Part shown: piece by piece, positions 1-8,530 of the stretch
How the letters are laid out: the number at the start of each line of letters is the position of its first letter
Position numbering within the stretch: position 1 is the first letter of the stretch
Notes under the pieces: model-generated
Database searches by the model: none
What the model saw: the letters and a program-made list of their open reading frames with translations, nothing else
What the model was told of the DNA's origin: nothing
Assembly (NCBI RefSeq): GCF_018588585.1
Contig: NZ_JAEUFG010000011.1
Location: forward strand, 1-64,000
DNA from: Bacillus sp. SM2101
GTDB taxonomy: Bacteria; Bacillota; Bacilli; Bacillales; SM2101
Direction of reading: 5' to 3'
Length of the DNA: 64,000 nt
Program-made: the position numbers and the translations under genes

Positions 1-140
1 CTGTCTTAGGAAGGGTAATGGCATACCCTAATCTCGAGGTCATACTCCGATAGCAGAAATGCACTTCGGTTTAATCACTCGAGAATCCCACTGGAGCCGT
101 AAGACTATCAGCTTGCTCCTTTAGGGGTGGGAGTGTCAAA
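1..140 (+). mobile_element. Probable right end of an IS200/IS605-like element with omega-RNA-type tail
   Basis: This stretch is packed with nested hairpins: AGGGTA (12-17) with TACCCT (24-29), TCTCGAG (32-38) with CTCGAGA (78-84), TCCCAC (86-91) with GTGGGA (127-132), and inside it GGAGC (93-97) with GCTCC (115-119). It ends in a TTTAGGGGTGGGAGTGTCA string at 120-138. From memory, this arrangement and ending resemble the 3' ends of tnpB-bearing IS200/IS605 elements, where the right end is transcribed as the guide-RNA scaffold. No tnpB coding sequence is in the window; it would lie to the left. The element abuts the 3' end of rqcH, and its TGTCA string supplies the rqcH stop codon. The exact boundary is unknown. 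Confidence 0.55.
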
Positions 141-1845
141 CCCTCATTGTTATTAATAGATCTTCATCTGGTGTGACAAAGACCGTTTGCTGGTTGTCAT
201 AAATAACATAGCCTGGTTTTGATCCATTTGGTTTTTTCACGTTTCGAATTTTTGTGTAATCAACAGGTACAGAACTTGAATGCTTTGCTTTACTAAAATA
301 TGCTGCGAGATTAGCTGCTTCTAAAATTGTTTGATCGGAAGGTTGGTCATGTCGTATAACAACATGTGAACCTGGTATATCTTTTGTGTGTAGCCATACT
401 TCTTCCTTTCTTGCGACTTTACTCGTTAAATAATCATTCTGCTTATTGTTTTTCCCCACAAGTATTTCTGTCCCGTCACTTGCTTTATAACGTTCAATTT
501 GGGGCTTGGCTAGTTTATTTTTCTTTTGGCCCTTGTGCTTTTTAGATCTAATATATCTTCCTTCAACAAGCTCTTCACGGATTTCTTCGATATCGCTAGC
601 AGTTGCAGATTGAATTTGTTGCTTAAGTGAATCGAAATATATCACTTCTTCCTCAGCATGGCTAATTTGTTCATGAATGAAGGCTATGGATTTTTTTGCT
701 TTTTGATACTTAGTGTAGTAGCTTTGGGCATTATCTGCAGGTGTTTTTCTTGGATCTAAAGGTATTGTTATAGTAGTTCCGTTTTCGTCATAATAGTTCA
801 CTACATCAACTTCACTATCACCTTGGTTAACCATAAATATATTCGCTGTCAACAACTCACCGAGTAGTTTATATTGATCAGCATTTTTGGCTTTATTTAA
901 TGAGTTAGTTAATTTTTTTATCTTTTTTTCGTTTTTCTTTTTTTCATTTTCAATAAAACGCTCTAGGTCTACAGCTCTTTGCTTGACCCTCTCTCGGTCG
1001 GCCTTGCCATAGTAGTATCGATCGAGCAATGTACTGAGTGATGAATATGTTTTAGCCTCTCCCTTTATATGGTCTAAGGGGAATAAATAAAAACTTTCTT
1101 TCAAGTCATCCCTTGTTATTTGAGGGCAAATATCCATATTTTTCACTTTTAATATGAGAGTCATAAACGCTTTAGGTAATGAATTTCTGTTTGCAATTCC
1201 AGCATGTAACATCACTTCTTTAGCGAACATGGGAGAAACCCCAGCAAACGTATTAACTAGTTGTTGATCAAGCTTACCAGCGTTAAAATCGAGTTTTTTC
1301 AATATACGATCTTCAGTTACTGAAAAAGGGTTTTCCTTATCTTGTGACGGTGGTGCCACATACTCAAATCCAGGTAAGATTGTTCTGTGACGATTTAAGG
1401 CTGGTGTTATATGCTTAATGGAATCAAGAATCACCTGCTCATCTTTATCAACAAGAATAATGTTACTATGCCTTCCCATCAATTCAATAATTAATTGTTT
1501 ATGAGAAACATCACCTATTTCATTCTTCCCTTTTAATTCAATAATCATAATTCTATCAAGCCCAACCTGCCGAATGCTTTGGATTATACTACCTTCTATA
1601 TGCTTTCTTAGCAACATACAAAACATCGGTGGCTCAGGTGGGTTGTTGTATTGCTCTTCTGTCAAATGTATTCTCGCGTATGTGGGATGGGCAGAAATCA
1701 GTAACTTATGATTTTTTCCTTGCGAACGAATTTGTAGTATTAATTCATTTTGAAAAGGTTGATAAATACGGCTAATACGGCCATTTAATAATAATTGTTG
1801 TAATTCGTTAGTTATCGCATATGTAAACAGACCATCAAAGGACAT
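136..1845 (-). CDS. rqcH: Ribosome quality control factor RqcH (NFACT family)
   Basis: RqcH binds peptidyl-tRNA-obstructed 50S subunits after ribosome splitting and recruits tRNA-Ala to add C-terminal alanine tails that mark stalled chains for proteolysis. The protein has the FbpA/NFACT-N domain, a central coiled coil (roughly 290-430, Lys/Glu rich) and a C-terminal NFACT-R (DUF814) domain with the segment LHTKDIPGSHVVIR. I chose the second ATG: it lies 7 nt after GGGTGA, whereas the first lies 1 nt after it. This start also places the conserved Asp-Arg pair at 97-98, the positions I recall for B. subtilis RqcH. It is transcribed divergently from yloB. The stop codon and probably the last residues come from the adjoining mobile-element end, so the extreme C terminus may differ from the ancestral one. 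Confidence 0.93.
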   Translation of the reverse strand: MSFDGLFTYAITNELQQLLLNGRISRIYQPFQNELILQIRSQGKNHKLLISAHPTYARIHLTEEQYNNPPEPPMFCMLLRKHIEGSIIQSIRQVGLDRIMIIELKGKNEIGDVSHKQLIIELMGRHSNIILVDKDEQVILDSIKHITPALNRHRTILPGFEYVAPPSQDKENPFSVTEDRILKKLDFNAGKLDQQLVNTFAGVSPMFAKEVMLHAGIANRNSLPKAFMTLILKVKNMDICPQITRDDLKESFYLFPLDHIKGEAKTYSSLSTLLDRYYYGKADRERVKQRAVDLERFIENEKKKNEKKIKKLTNSLNKAKNADQYKLLGELLTANIFMVNQGDSEVDVVNYYDENGTTITIPLDPRKTPADNAQSYYTKYQKAKKSIAFIHEQISHAEEEVIYFDSLKQQIQSATASDIEEIREELVEGRYIRSKKHKGQKKNKLAKPQIERYKASDGTEILVGKNNKQNDYLTSKVARKEEVWLHTKDIPGSHVVIRHDQPSDQTILEAANLAAYFSKAKHSSSVPVDYTKIRNVKKPNGSKPGYVIYDNQQTVFVTPDEDLLITMRV

Positions 1846-2023
1846 TGTCATTCACCCAATTCTATTTCTAATTTTGTTTTAATTTCTTAGCTATGAAAAC
1901 AAACCCTGTCCATCATTTGAATACTCATTAACATGAAAAGTATAGCATTTTTTTGGACAAGTGCGAATAAGCTGTCCTTAGAGATAATTGAAATAACCGT
2001 ATAGTATAAGGGGTGAAGGTTGG

Positions 2024-4696
2024 ATGAACTGGCATGAAATGCGCTTAGAAGAAGTGGAAAAAGTGATGAATTCCAACTCTGAAACAGGCTTAACTGAGCA
2101 AGAAGTAAATCAACGGCAACAAAAAAGTGGTTTGAATGAATTGGATGAAGCCGAGCGACCTTCTGCTTTTTTATTGTTTTTAGCACAATTTAAAGATTTT
2201 ATGGTTTTAATACTTTTGATTGCTACTTTTATCTCTGGATTGTTAGGTGAGTATATTGATGCCATTGCAATCATTGCTATTGTCTTAATTAATGGTTTTC
2301 TTGGTTATTATCAAGAAAGAAGAGCAGAGAGGTCAATGGAGGCACTGAAGGAGTTAGCAGCCCCACAAGTACATGTGTTAAGAAATAAACAATGGTGTCG
2401 AATTCCATCTAAGGAACTTGTGTCAGGGGATATAATCCAATTTGTTAGCGGAGATCGGATTGGTGCCGATGTGAGGTTATTACAATCAAACAGTCTTGAG
2501 ATAGAGGAATCTGCTCTAACTGGAGAATCTGTACCAGTTATGAAGGATATAAATCCAATTTTAGGTTCAAAAACTGCACTAGGTGACAAAAGCAACATGG
2601 CATTTATGGGAACGATGGTAACAAGGGGGAGTGGAACTGGCATTGTAATTGGTACTGGAATGAAAACAGAAATGGGGAATATTGCCAATTTACTCCAGTC
2701 GCAACAAACGCTTGAAACACCATTGCAACGCCGCCTTGAACAATTAGGAAAAATCTTAATTGGTGTTGCATTAATATTAACTTTTCTTGTTGTAATTGTT
2801 GGTGTGCTTCAAGGGCACGATCTATACAGTATGTTTTTGGCTGGAGTATCCTTAGCTGTAGCTGCTATTCCAGAAGGACTACCTGCAATCGTAACTGTAG
2901 CATTATCTCTTGGGGTTCAACGGATGATAAAGCAGAAATCAATTGTACGTAAACTACCTGCAATTGAAACTTTAGGGTGTGCATCAGTCATTTGCTCAGA
3001 CAAAACTGGAACGTTAACACAAAATAAAATGACAGTTACACATTTGTGGACAGGTGGGGAAACCTGGAATGTAACAGGGACTGGATATGAGCCTAAAGGC
3101 AGTTTTTTTGATGGGAATACAGAGGTAGACCCAACAACCAGCAAATCATTTTATCAACTACTTACGTTCGGATTATTATGTAATCATGCTCAAATTAATG
3201 AGAAGGATAATCAATTTATTGTTGATGGTGATCCAACTGAAGGTGCTTTAGCTGTAGCTGCGATGAAAGGGAAGCTTTCAAAGCACCAACTACAAGAAGA
3301 GTTTAAGATAATTAAAGAGTTCCCATTTGATTCTTCTCGGAAAATGATGTCTATTATTGCTAGTGATAAACAGGGAAAACAATATGTAATCACAAAAGGT
3401 GCTCCTGACGTCCTGTTAAAACAATGTGATTCAATTTTGTGGAATGATAAAAAACAGCTACTAAATAACAATTATCGTAATGAAGTGGAAAAGTCGATAG
3501 CGCGTTTAGCCAATCAAGCTTTAAGAACAATTGCGATAGCTTACAAACCAATCCCTTCAAATAACAAAATAAGTATGGAGACTGAAGCGGAAAAAGACTT
3601 AGTTTTCATAGGGTTACAAGGAATGATTGATCCACCTCGTCCGGAAGTGAAGCAGGCTGTGAAGGAATGTCATGAAGCAGGGATAAAAACAATTATGATT
3701 ACAGGGGATCATGTAAATACTGCACAAGCGATCGCAAAACAGATAAATATTTTACCTGAGCATGGTTTAGTCCTCGATGGCTCATCATTATCATCTATGA
3801 GCGTTGAGGAATTAGAAGAAATTGTTGATGATGTCTATGTTTTTGCTCGTGTATCTCCTGAGCATAAGCTGAAGATAGTCAAAGCGTTACAACAACAAGG
3901 TCACATTGTAGCTATGACCGGTGATGGAGTAAATGATGCACCAGCAATTAAAGCGGCCGATATTGGAATATCGATGGGTATTACCGGCACAGATGTAGCT
4001 AAAGAATCCTCCTCTTTAGTTCTCGTTGATGATAACTTTGCAACGATTAAAGCTGCGATAAAAGAAGGAAGAAATATTTATGAGAACATTAGGAAGTTTA
4101 TACGTTATCTACTTGCTTCCAATGTAGGGGAAATTTTAGTTATGCTTTTTGCTATGATTTTAGCCCTTCCGCTACCGTTAGTTCCGATACAAATTTTATG
4201 GGTTAATTTAGTAACGGACGGCTTACCAGCTATGGCGCTCGGATTAGATCAGCCTGAAGAAAATGTGATGAAAAGGAGACCTAGAAGTGCTACTGAAGGT
4301 GTCTTTGCAAGAGGTTTAGCATGGAAGGTGATTAGTAGAGGCTTTTTAATTGGGATAGTTACTTTAATAGCATTTATCATCACATATTCCCGTAATCCAA
4401 ATGAATTACAATATGCACAATCAATTGCTTTTGCAACGTTAGTCATGGCTCAATTAATTCATGTATTTGATTGTCGTTCTGAACGATCAATATTTGAACG
4501 GAAGCCATTTGAAAACATTTATCTAGTGTTTGCAGTACTATCTTCAATTTTACTATTAATGGTTGTTATCTATTTACCATCTCTACAAGTCATTTTTCAC
4601 ACTTCCTCAATCATGTTAATCGATTGGTTGCTAATTTTAGGATTATCTGCAATTCCAACTTTTTTGCTTGCTACTACACATTTTTCAAGAAAATAA
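2024..4696 (+). CDS. yloB: P-type (P2A) calcium-transporting ATPase YloB
   Basis: An integral membrane pump expected to export Ca2+ at the cost of ATP, of the SERCA/PMR1 type. The 890-residue length fits the family. Visible motifs are TGES in the actuator domain (near 165), PEGLP in transmembrane helix 4 (near 286), the phosphorylation motif DKTGTLT (Asp326), KGAPD in the nucleotide-binding domain, and MTGDGVNDAPA in the hinge (near 630). Hydrophobic pairs occur near 50-90, 245-300 and repeatedly from about 690 to the end. The ATG is preceded by AAGGGGTGAAGG. It is monocistronic: rqcH diverges upstream and a hairpin terminator follows. Ca2+ specificity is inferred from the family. Confidence 0.93.
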   Translation: MNWHEMRLEEVEKVMNSNSETGLTEQEVNQRQQKSGLNELDEAERPSAFLLFLAQFKDFMVLILLIATFISGLLGEYIDAIAIIAIVLINGFLGYYQERRAERSMEALKELAAPQVHVLRNKQWCRIPSKELVSGDIIQFVSGDRIGADVRLLQSNSLEIEESALTGESVPVMKDINPILGSKTALGDKSNMAFMGTMVTRGSGTGIVIGTGMKTEMGNIANLLQSQQTLETPLQRRLEQLGKILIGVALILTFLVVIVGVLQGHDLYSMFLAGVSLAVAAIPEGLPAIVTVALSLGVQRMIKQKSIVRKLPAIETLGCASVICSDKTGTLTQNKMTVTHLWTGGETWNVTGTGYEPKGSFFDGNTEVDPTTSKSFYQLLTFGLLCNHAQINEKDNQFIVDGDPTEGALAVAAMKGKLSKHQLQEEFKIIKEFPFDSSRKMMSIIASDKQGKQYVITKGAPDVLLKQCDSILWNDKKQLLNNNYRNEVEKSIARLANQALRTIAIAYKPIPSNNKISMETEAEKDLVFIGLQGMIDPPRPEVKQAVKECHEAGIKTIMITGDHVNTAQAIAKQINILPEHGLVLDGSSLSSMSVEELEEIVDDVYVFARVSPEHKLKIVKALQQQGHIVAMTGDGVNDAPAIKAADIGISMGITGTDVAKESSSLVLVDDNFATIKAAIKEGRNIYENIRKFIRYLLASNVGEILVMLFAMILALPLPLVPIQILWVNLVTDGLPAMALGLDQPEENVMKRRPRSATEGVFARGLAWKVISRGFLIGIVTLIAFIITYSRNPNELQYAQSIAFATLVMAQLIHVFDCRSERSIFERKPFENIYLVFAVLSSILLLMVVIYLPSLQVIFHTSSIMLIDWLLILGLSAIPTFLLATTHFSRK

Positions 4697-4721
4697 TTTA
4701 ATTATATGATATAATACAATT

Positions 4722-4750
4722 GGTAATGGAGTGTACTCTATTACCTTTTT
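4722..4750 (+). terminator. Rho-independent terminator after yloB
   Basis: A roughly 10-bp stem (GGTAATGGAG.. with ..CTCTATTACC, one G-U pair) is followed directly by five T residues. It separates yloB from the yloC operon. Confidence 0.75.
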
Positions 4751-4852
4751 ATCTTAATGCGTGAATCTATATGTGTAAAATAGTGGAATAGAGGCTAGCT
4801 CTACCATTAAACTTTGCTTAGACAAGTTCTCTTGAAATGGGTGTGTGTTTAT

Positions 4853-5728
4853 ATGGTATACAGTATGACTGGCTTTGGAAGAGCGACAGTTGAGTTGGAG
4901 CATTATTCTGTAACTGTTGAAATGAAATCAGTAAATCATCGGTTTAGTGATGTTAGCATTAAAGGGCCAAAATACATATATGCATTAGAAAAAAAAATTA
5001 AAAAATTAATTTCTACATATGTAAAACGTGGTCGTGTAGAAGTATTTATTACTATAGAAGGTGATGAATTAGTAGAGCGGTCGCTTCAAGTTGACTGGCA
5101 TTTACTAGATCAATATTACGAAACGATTAAAACTGCAATAGATAAATATAAGCTTCCAGAGCAAATAACGATAAAGCAATTGTTTTCATTACATGATGTC
5201 GTCATGATTAAAGAAAAAGACGGTGGAAATGAACAAATTGAGAACACAGTACTTGAAGCGATTGAGGATGCTGTAGTACAGTTGAAAAGAACACGTTATT
5301 CCGAAGGACAGCAACTGCTAATTGATATATCAACTCAATTAGAAAATATGCAAAATAGCGTGAATGTCGTTTCAAAAAGATCAGAAATTGTGTATGATTT
5401 ATACCGAGAAAAAATAACGAAACGTATTTCTGAATTTTTATCAGGTACAGTCGATGAACAGCGACTACTAACTGAAGGTGCTATTTTCGCCGATAAAGCG
5501 GATATTAATGAAGAATTAACACGAATTAATAGCCATATTAGCCATTTTTTCGACACGATGCAACGTAAGCAAGAAATTGGCAGGAAACTAGATTTTTTCG
5601 TGCAAGAATTAAATCGTGAGATAAATACAATTGGCTCAAAAGCAAATGACGTATTAATTGCTCAGCATGTTGTTGAAATGAAAAGCTTTCTGGAAAAAAT
5701 AAAGGAGCAAGTACAAAACATTGAATAA
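4853..5728 (+). CDS. yloC: YicC/YloC-family endoribonuclease
   Basis: Member of the YicC family. The E. coli and B. subtilis proteins are reported endoribonucleases involved in RNA turnover. The N terminus carries the hallmark MTGFGRA (residues 4-10) and KSVNHR, and the C-terminal DUF1732 part carries FFVQELNREINTIGSKA. I started at ATG 4853 (MVYSMTGFGRA), which gives 291 residues, the length I recall for B. subtilis YloC; a longer reading from 4814 adds 13 residues with no conserved features. The ribosome binding site is weak (GGGTGTG about 10 nt upstream). It leads a cluster with remA, gmk and rpoZ as in B. subtilis. Confidence 0.92.
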   Translation: MVYSMTGFGRATVELEHYSVTVEMKSVNHRFSDVSIKGPKYIYALEKKIKKLISTYVKRGRVEVFITIEGDELVERSLQVDWHLLDQYYETIKTAIDKYKLPEQITIKQLFSLHDVVMIKEKDGGNEQIENTVLEAIEDAVVQLKRTRYSEGQQLLIDISTQLENMQNSVNVVSKRSEIVYDLYREKITKRISEFLSGTVDEQRLLTEGAIFADKADINEELTRINSHISHFFDTMQRKQEIGRKLDFFVQELNREINTIGSKANDVLIAQHVVEMKSFLEKIKEQVQNIE

Positions 5729-5793
5729 GTTTCAGTGGTTACAGCAGAGCTATGACGGCTAAACTAATTAAGTAACATATAGGAGGAACCGTT

Positions 5794-6057
5794 ATGTATA
5801 TAAAATTAATTAATATAGGTTTCGGTAACATCGTTTCAGCAAATCGTATCATTTCTATTGTCAGCCCTGAATCTGCTCCTATAAAAAGGATTATTCAAGA
5901 AGCTCGTGATCGTGGAAAGCTTATTGATGCAACTTACGGTAGAAGAACGAGAGCTGTCCTTGTGATGGATAGTGAACATGTTATTCTTTCTGCGGTGCAG
6001 CCTGAGACAGTGGCACAACGTTTAATAAACAAGGATGATTTATCTGATGAAGGGTAG
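5794..6057 (+). CDS. remA: Extracellular matrix regulator RemA
   Basis: A small DNA-binding regulator (87 residues). In B. subtilis it activates biofilm matrix operons and osmoprotection genes by binding repeated sites as an oligomer. The whole protein matches the DUF370 family, with the signature [13 protein letters not shown] near the N terminus, [17 protein letters not shown] in the middle and [11 protein letters not shown] after it. A strong AGGAGG lies 7-8 nt before the ATG. It sits between yloC and gmk, the usual place in Bacillales. Its targets here cannot be read from this window. Confidence 0.94.
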   Translation: MYIKLINIGFGNIVSANRIISIVSPESAPIKRIIQEARDRGKLIDATYGRRTRAVLVMDSEHVILSAVQPETVAQRLINKDDLSDEG

Positions 6058-6069
6058 GTTCAAAAATAA

Positions 6070-6687
<618 letters not shown>

Positions 6688-6691
6688 AAAA

Positions 6692-6886
6692 ATGTTATAT
6701 CCATCTATTGATTCTTTAATGGGGAAGTTACATTCAAAATATACCCTTGTAACTGTTGCGTCAAAGAGGGCTCGTGATATGCAAGAAAATAATAATGCAA
6801 TGCTTGAAAAGACGGTATCAGAGAAATATGTAGGTAAGGCGTTAGAAGAAATAAATGAAGGTATTCTAACATATAAGAATAAATAA
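6692..6886 (+). CDS. rpoZ: DNA-directed RNA polymerase omega subunit
   Basis: Omega binds the beta-prime subunit and helps assemble and stabilise RNA polymerase. The 64-residue protein begins [19 protein letters not shown] and contains ASKRARDMQ, both typical of the Bacillus omega family. The start at 6692 is set by GGAGG at 6672-6677, inside the end of gmk; an upstream in-frame ATG at 6650 lies within gmk and is not used. A clear terminator follows, so this is the last gene of the yloC-remA-gmk-rpoZ cluster. Confidence 0.94.
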   Translation: MLYPSIDSLMGKLHSKYTLVTVASKRARDMQENNNAMLEKTVSEKYVGKALEEINEGILTYKNK

Positions 6887-6907
6887 GAAATTTCAAATAG
6901 ATCAATG

Positions 6908-6935
6908 ACAACCTATATTCTTAGGTTGTTTTTTT
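6908..6935 (+). terminator. Rho-independent terminator after rpoZ
   Basis: An 8-bp stem ACAACCTA/TAGGTTGT with a 6-nt loop is followed by a run of T residues. The rest of the 6887-7324 gap holds two tandem copies of the MITE-like repeat and the coaBC ribosome binding site. Confidence 0.85.
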
Positions 6936-6972
6936 ATCAACAATAGTTTTTCATCATTTTTTCTTTTTATCT

Positions 6973-7115
6973 TAGCTTTTTTCGCTTTAAGAGCTTAACA
7001 TGAATATGGCTAACGATCGTGGCATCTTTTCTTCAGTACAACGATGACTCATAAAACCACTTTTAGAATGCCAATTTGGTAATATTAGTACAAAGTATAT
7101 GAAAAGAGCCTTTTT
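6973..7115 (-). repeat. MITE-like repeat, copy 1 (minus orientation, left end deleted)
   Basis: Shares GTGGCATCTTTTCTTC, AAAACCACTTTTAGAATG and AAAAGAGCCTTTTTAAA with the adjacent copy and with others in the window. The segment after the left TTTTTTCG is shortened. No coding capacity. Confidence 0.7.
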
Positions 7116-7118
7116 AAA

Positions 7119-7285
7119 TGGCTTTTTTCAACATTGATTGTTTTTCGTATTAAGAGCTTAACACTTATATAGATAGCATTCGTGGCATCTTTTCTTCAAT
7201 ACAACGATGACCTACACGTAAAACCACTTTTTAGAATGCCAATTTGGTAATATTAGTACAAAGTACAAGAAAAGAGCCTTTTTAA
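7119..7285 (-). repeat. MITE-like repeat, copy 2 (minus orientation, full length)
   Basis: A near-tandem second copy: GGCTTTTTTCAACATTGATTG at the left end, GTGGCATCTTTTCTTC in the core and AAAAGAGCCTTTTTAAA at the right end. It is nearly identical to copy 1 over the last 100 bp, which suggests recent local duplication. Confidence 0.75.
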
Positions 7286-7324
7286 ATACAGAAATAGTAA
7301 TTTCATTCCAAGGTGGCGAGAATT

Positions 7325-8530
7325 ATGTTGTTAAATAAAAATATATTGTTATGTGTGAGTGGAGGCATTGCTGTGTATAAAGCAGCGGCTTTAGCCAGTA
7401 AGCTGACTCAAGCTGAGGCAAATGTAAAAGTTATAATGACAGAATCTGCTTGTGAATTTGTAACACCACTGACATTTCAGGCACTTACTAGAAATGATGT
7501 ATATATTGACACTTTTGATGAAAAAAACCCGTCTAAGATTGCTCATATTGATGTAGCTGATTGGGCTGACATCGTCTTAATTGCTCCCGCTACGGCAAAT
7601 GTTATCGGCAAACTTGCAAATGGGATAGCTGATGATATGTTAACTACTACGTTATTAGCAACCACTGCGCCAGTGTGGGTTGCTCCAGCTATGAATGTCC
7701 ATATGTATGATCATCCAGCTGTAACACAAAATATTAGCAAGTTAGCAAGCTTTGGATATGAATTTATTGAGCCTAGTGAAGGATATTTAGCGTGTGGATA
7801 CGTTGGAAAAGGAAGGTTAGAAGAACCGGAAAATATCGTTAAACTATTAACTGAACATTTTTCTAACAGTAAAAAGCCTTTAAAAGGGAAAAAAATGATT
7901 GTGACTGCTGGACCAACACGGGAAAGAATTGACCCGGTACGTTATTTCACAAATTACTCTTCTGGGAAAATGGGTTATGCAATTGCTGAAGAAGCAGCTC
8001 GTTTAGGTGCAGACGTCGTTTTAATATCTGGACCTACAAACATTGATCCACCGTTAAATGTTGAAACCATAAAAGTAGAATCTGCTCAAGATATGTTGAA
8101 TGAGATACTGAAATTATATGATCAAAGTGATATTGTCGTTAAATGTGCAGCAGTAGCAGATTATCGTCCAAAGAATGAGCGGAAGCAGAAAATAAAAAAA
8201 CAACCTGTTGATTACATTGTTGAAATGGAACGTACAACAGATATCTTAAAAACATTAGGTGAAAGAAAAGAGCATCAATTACTAATTGGCTTTGCAGCTG
8301 AAACCGATCGTGTTGAAGAGTATGCCCTAGCCAAGATGAAGAAAAAGAATCTAGATATGATCGTAGCGAATAAGGTTGATGATCACGGTGCTGGTTTTGG
8401 TGTAGATACGAATATCGTCACAATTTATAAACAAGATCATACGAAAATAGCGCTCCCTTTATTAACTAAAAAAGAGGTTGCTGAATCTTTATTATTAGAA
8501 ATAAGAAACATGGTTGATGTTCATCTATGA
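7325..8530 (+). CDS. coaBC: Bifunctional phosphopantothenoylcysteine decarboxylase/synthetase
   Basis: Catalyses two consecutive CoA steps: CoaB joins cysteine to 4'-phosphopantothenate using CTP, and CoaC decarboxylates the product with FMN. The N-terminal CoaC half (about 1-185) shows CVSGGIAVYKA, the PAMNVHMYD motif and LACGYVGKGRL, with the substrate-binding Cys. The C-terminal CoaB half begins at TAGPTRERIDPVRYFTNYSS and has AAVADYRPK. Start chosen at ATG 7325, with AAGGTGG 8 nt upstream; a GTG four codons earlier is possible. The stop overlaps the priA start by 4 nt. Confidence 0.94.
   Translation: MLLNKNILLCVSGGIAVYKAAALASKLTQAEANVKVIMTESACEFVTPLTFQALTRNDVYIDTFDEKNPSKIAHIDVADWADIVLIAPATANVIGKLANGIADDMLTTTLLATTAPVWVAPAMNVHMYDHPAVTQNISKLASFGYEFIEPSEGYLACGYVGKGRLEEPENIVKLLTEHFSNSKKPLKGKKMIVTAGPTRERIDPVRYFTNYSSGKMGYAIAEEAARLGADVVLISGPTNIDPPLNVETIKVESAQDMLNEILKLYDQSDIVVKCAAVADYRPKNERKQKIKKQPVDYIVEMERTTDILKTLGERKEHQLLIGFAAETDRVEEYALAKMKKKNLDMIVANKVDDHGAGFGVDTNIVTIYKQDHTKIALPLLTKKEVAESLLLEIRNMVDVHL

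Noticed and set aside
2311-2688. 125-codon minus-strand open frame within yloB
   Set aside because: Antisense shadow of a clearly coding P-type ATPase region; no supporting signals.
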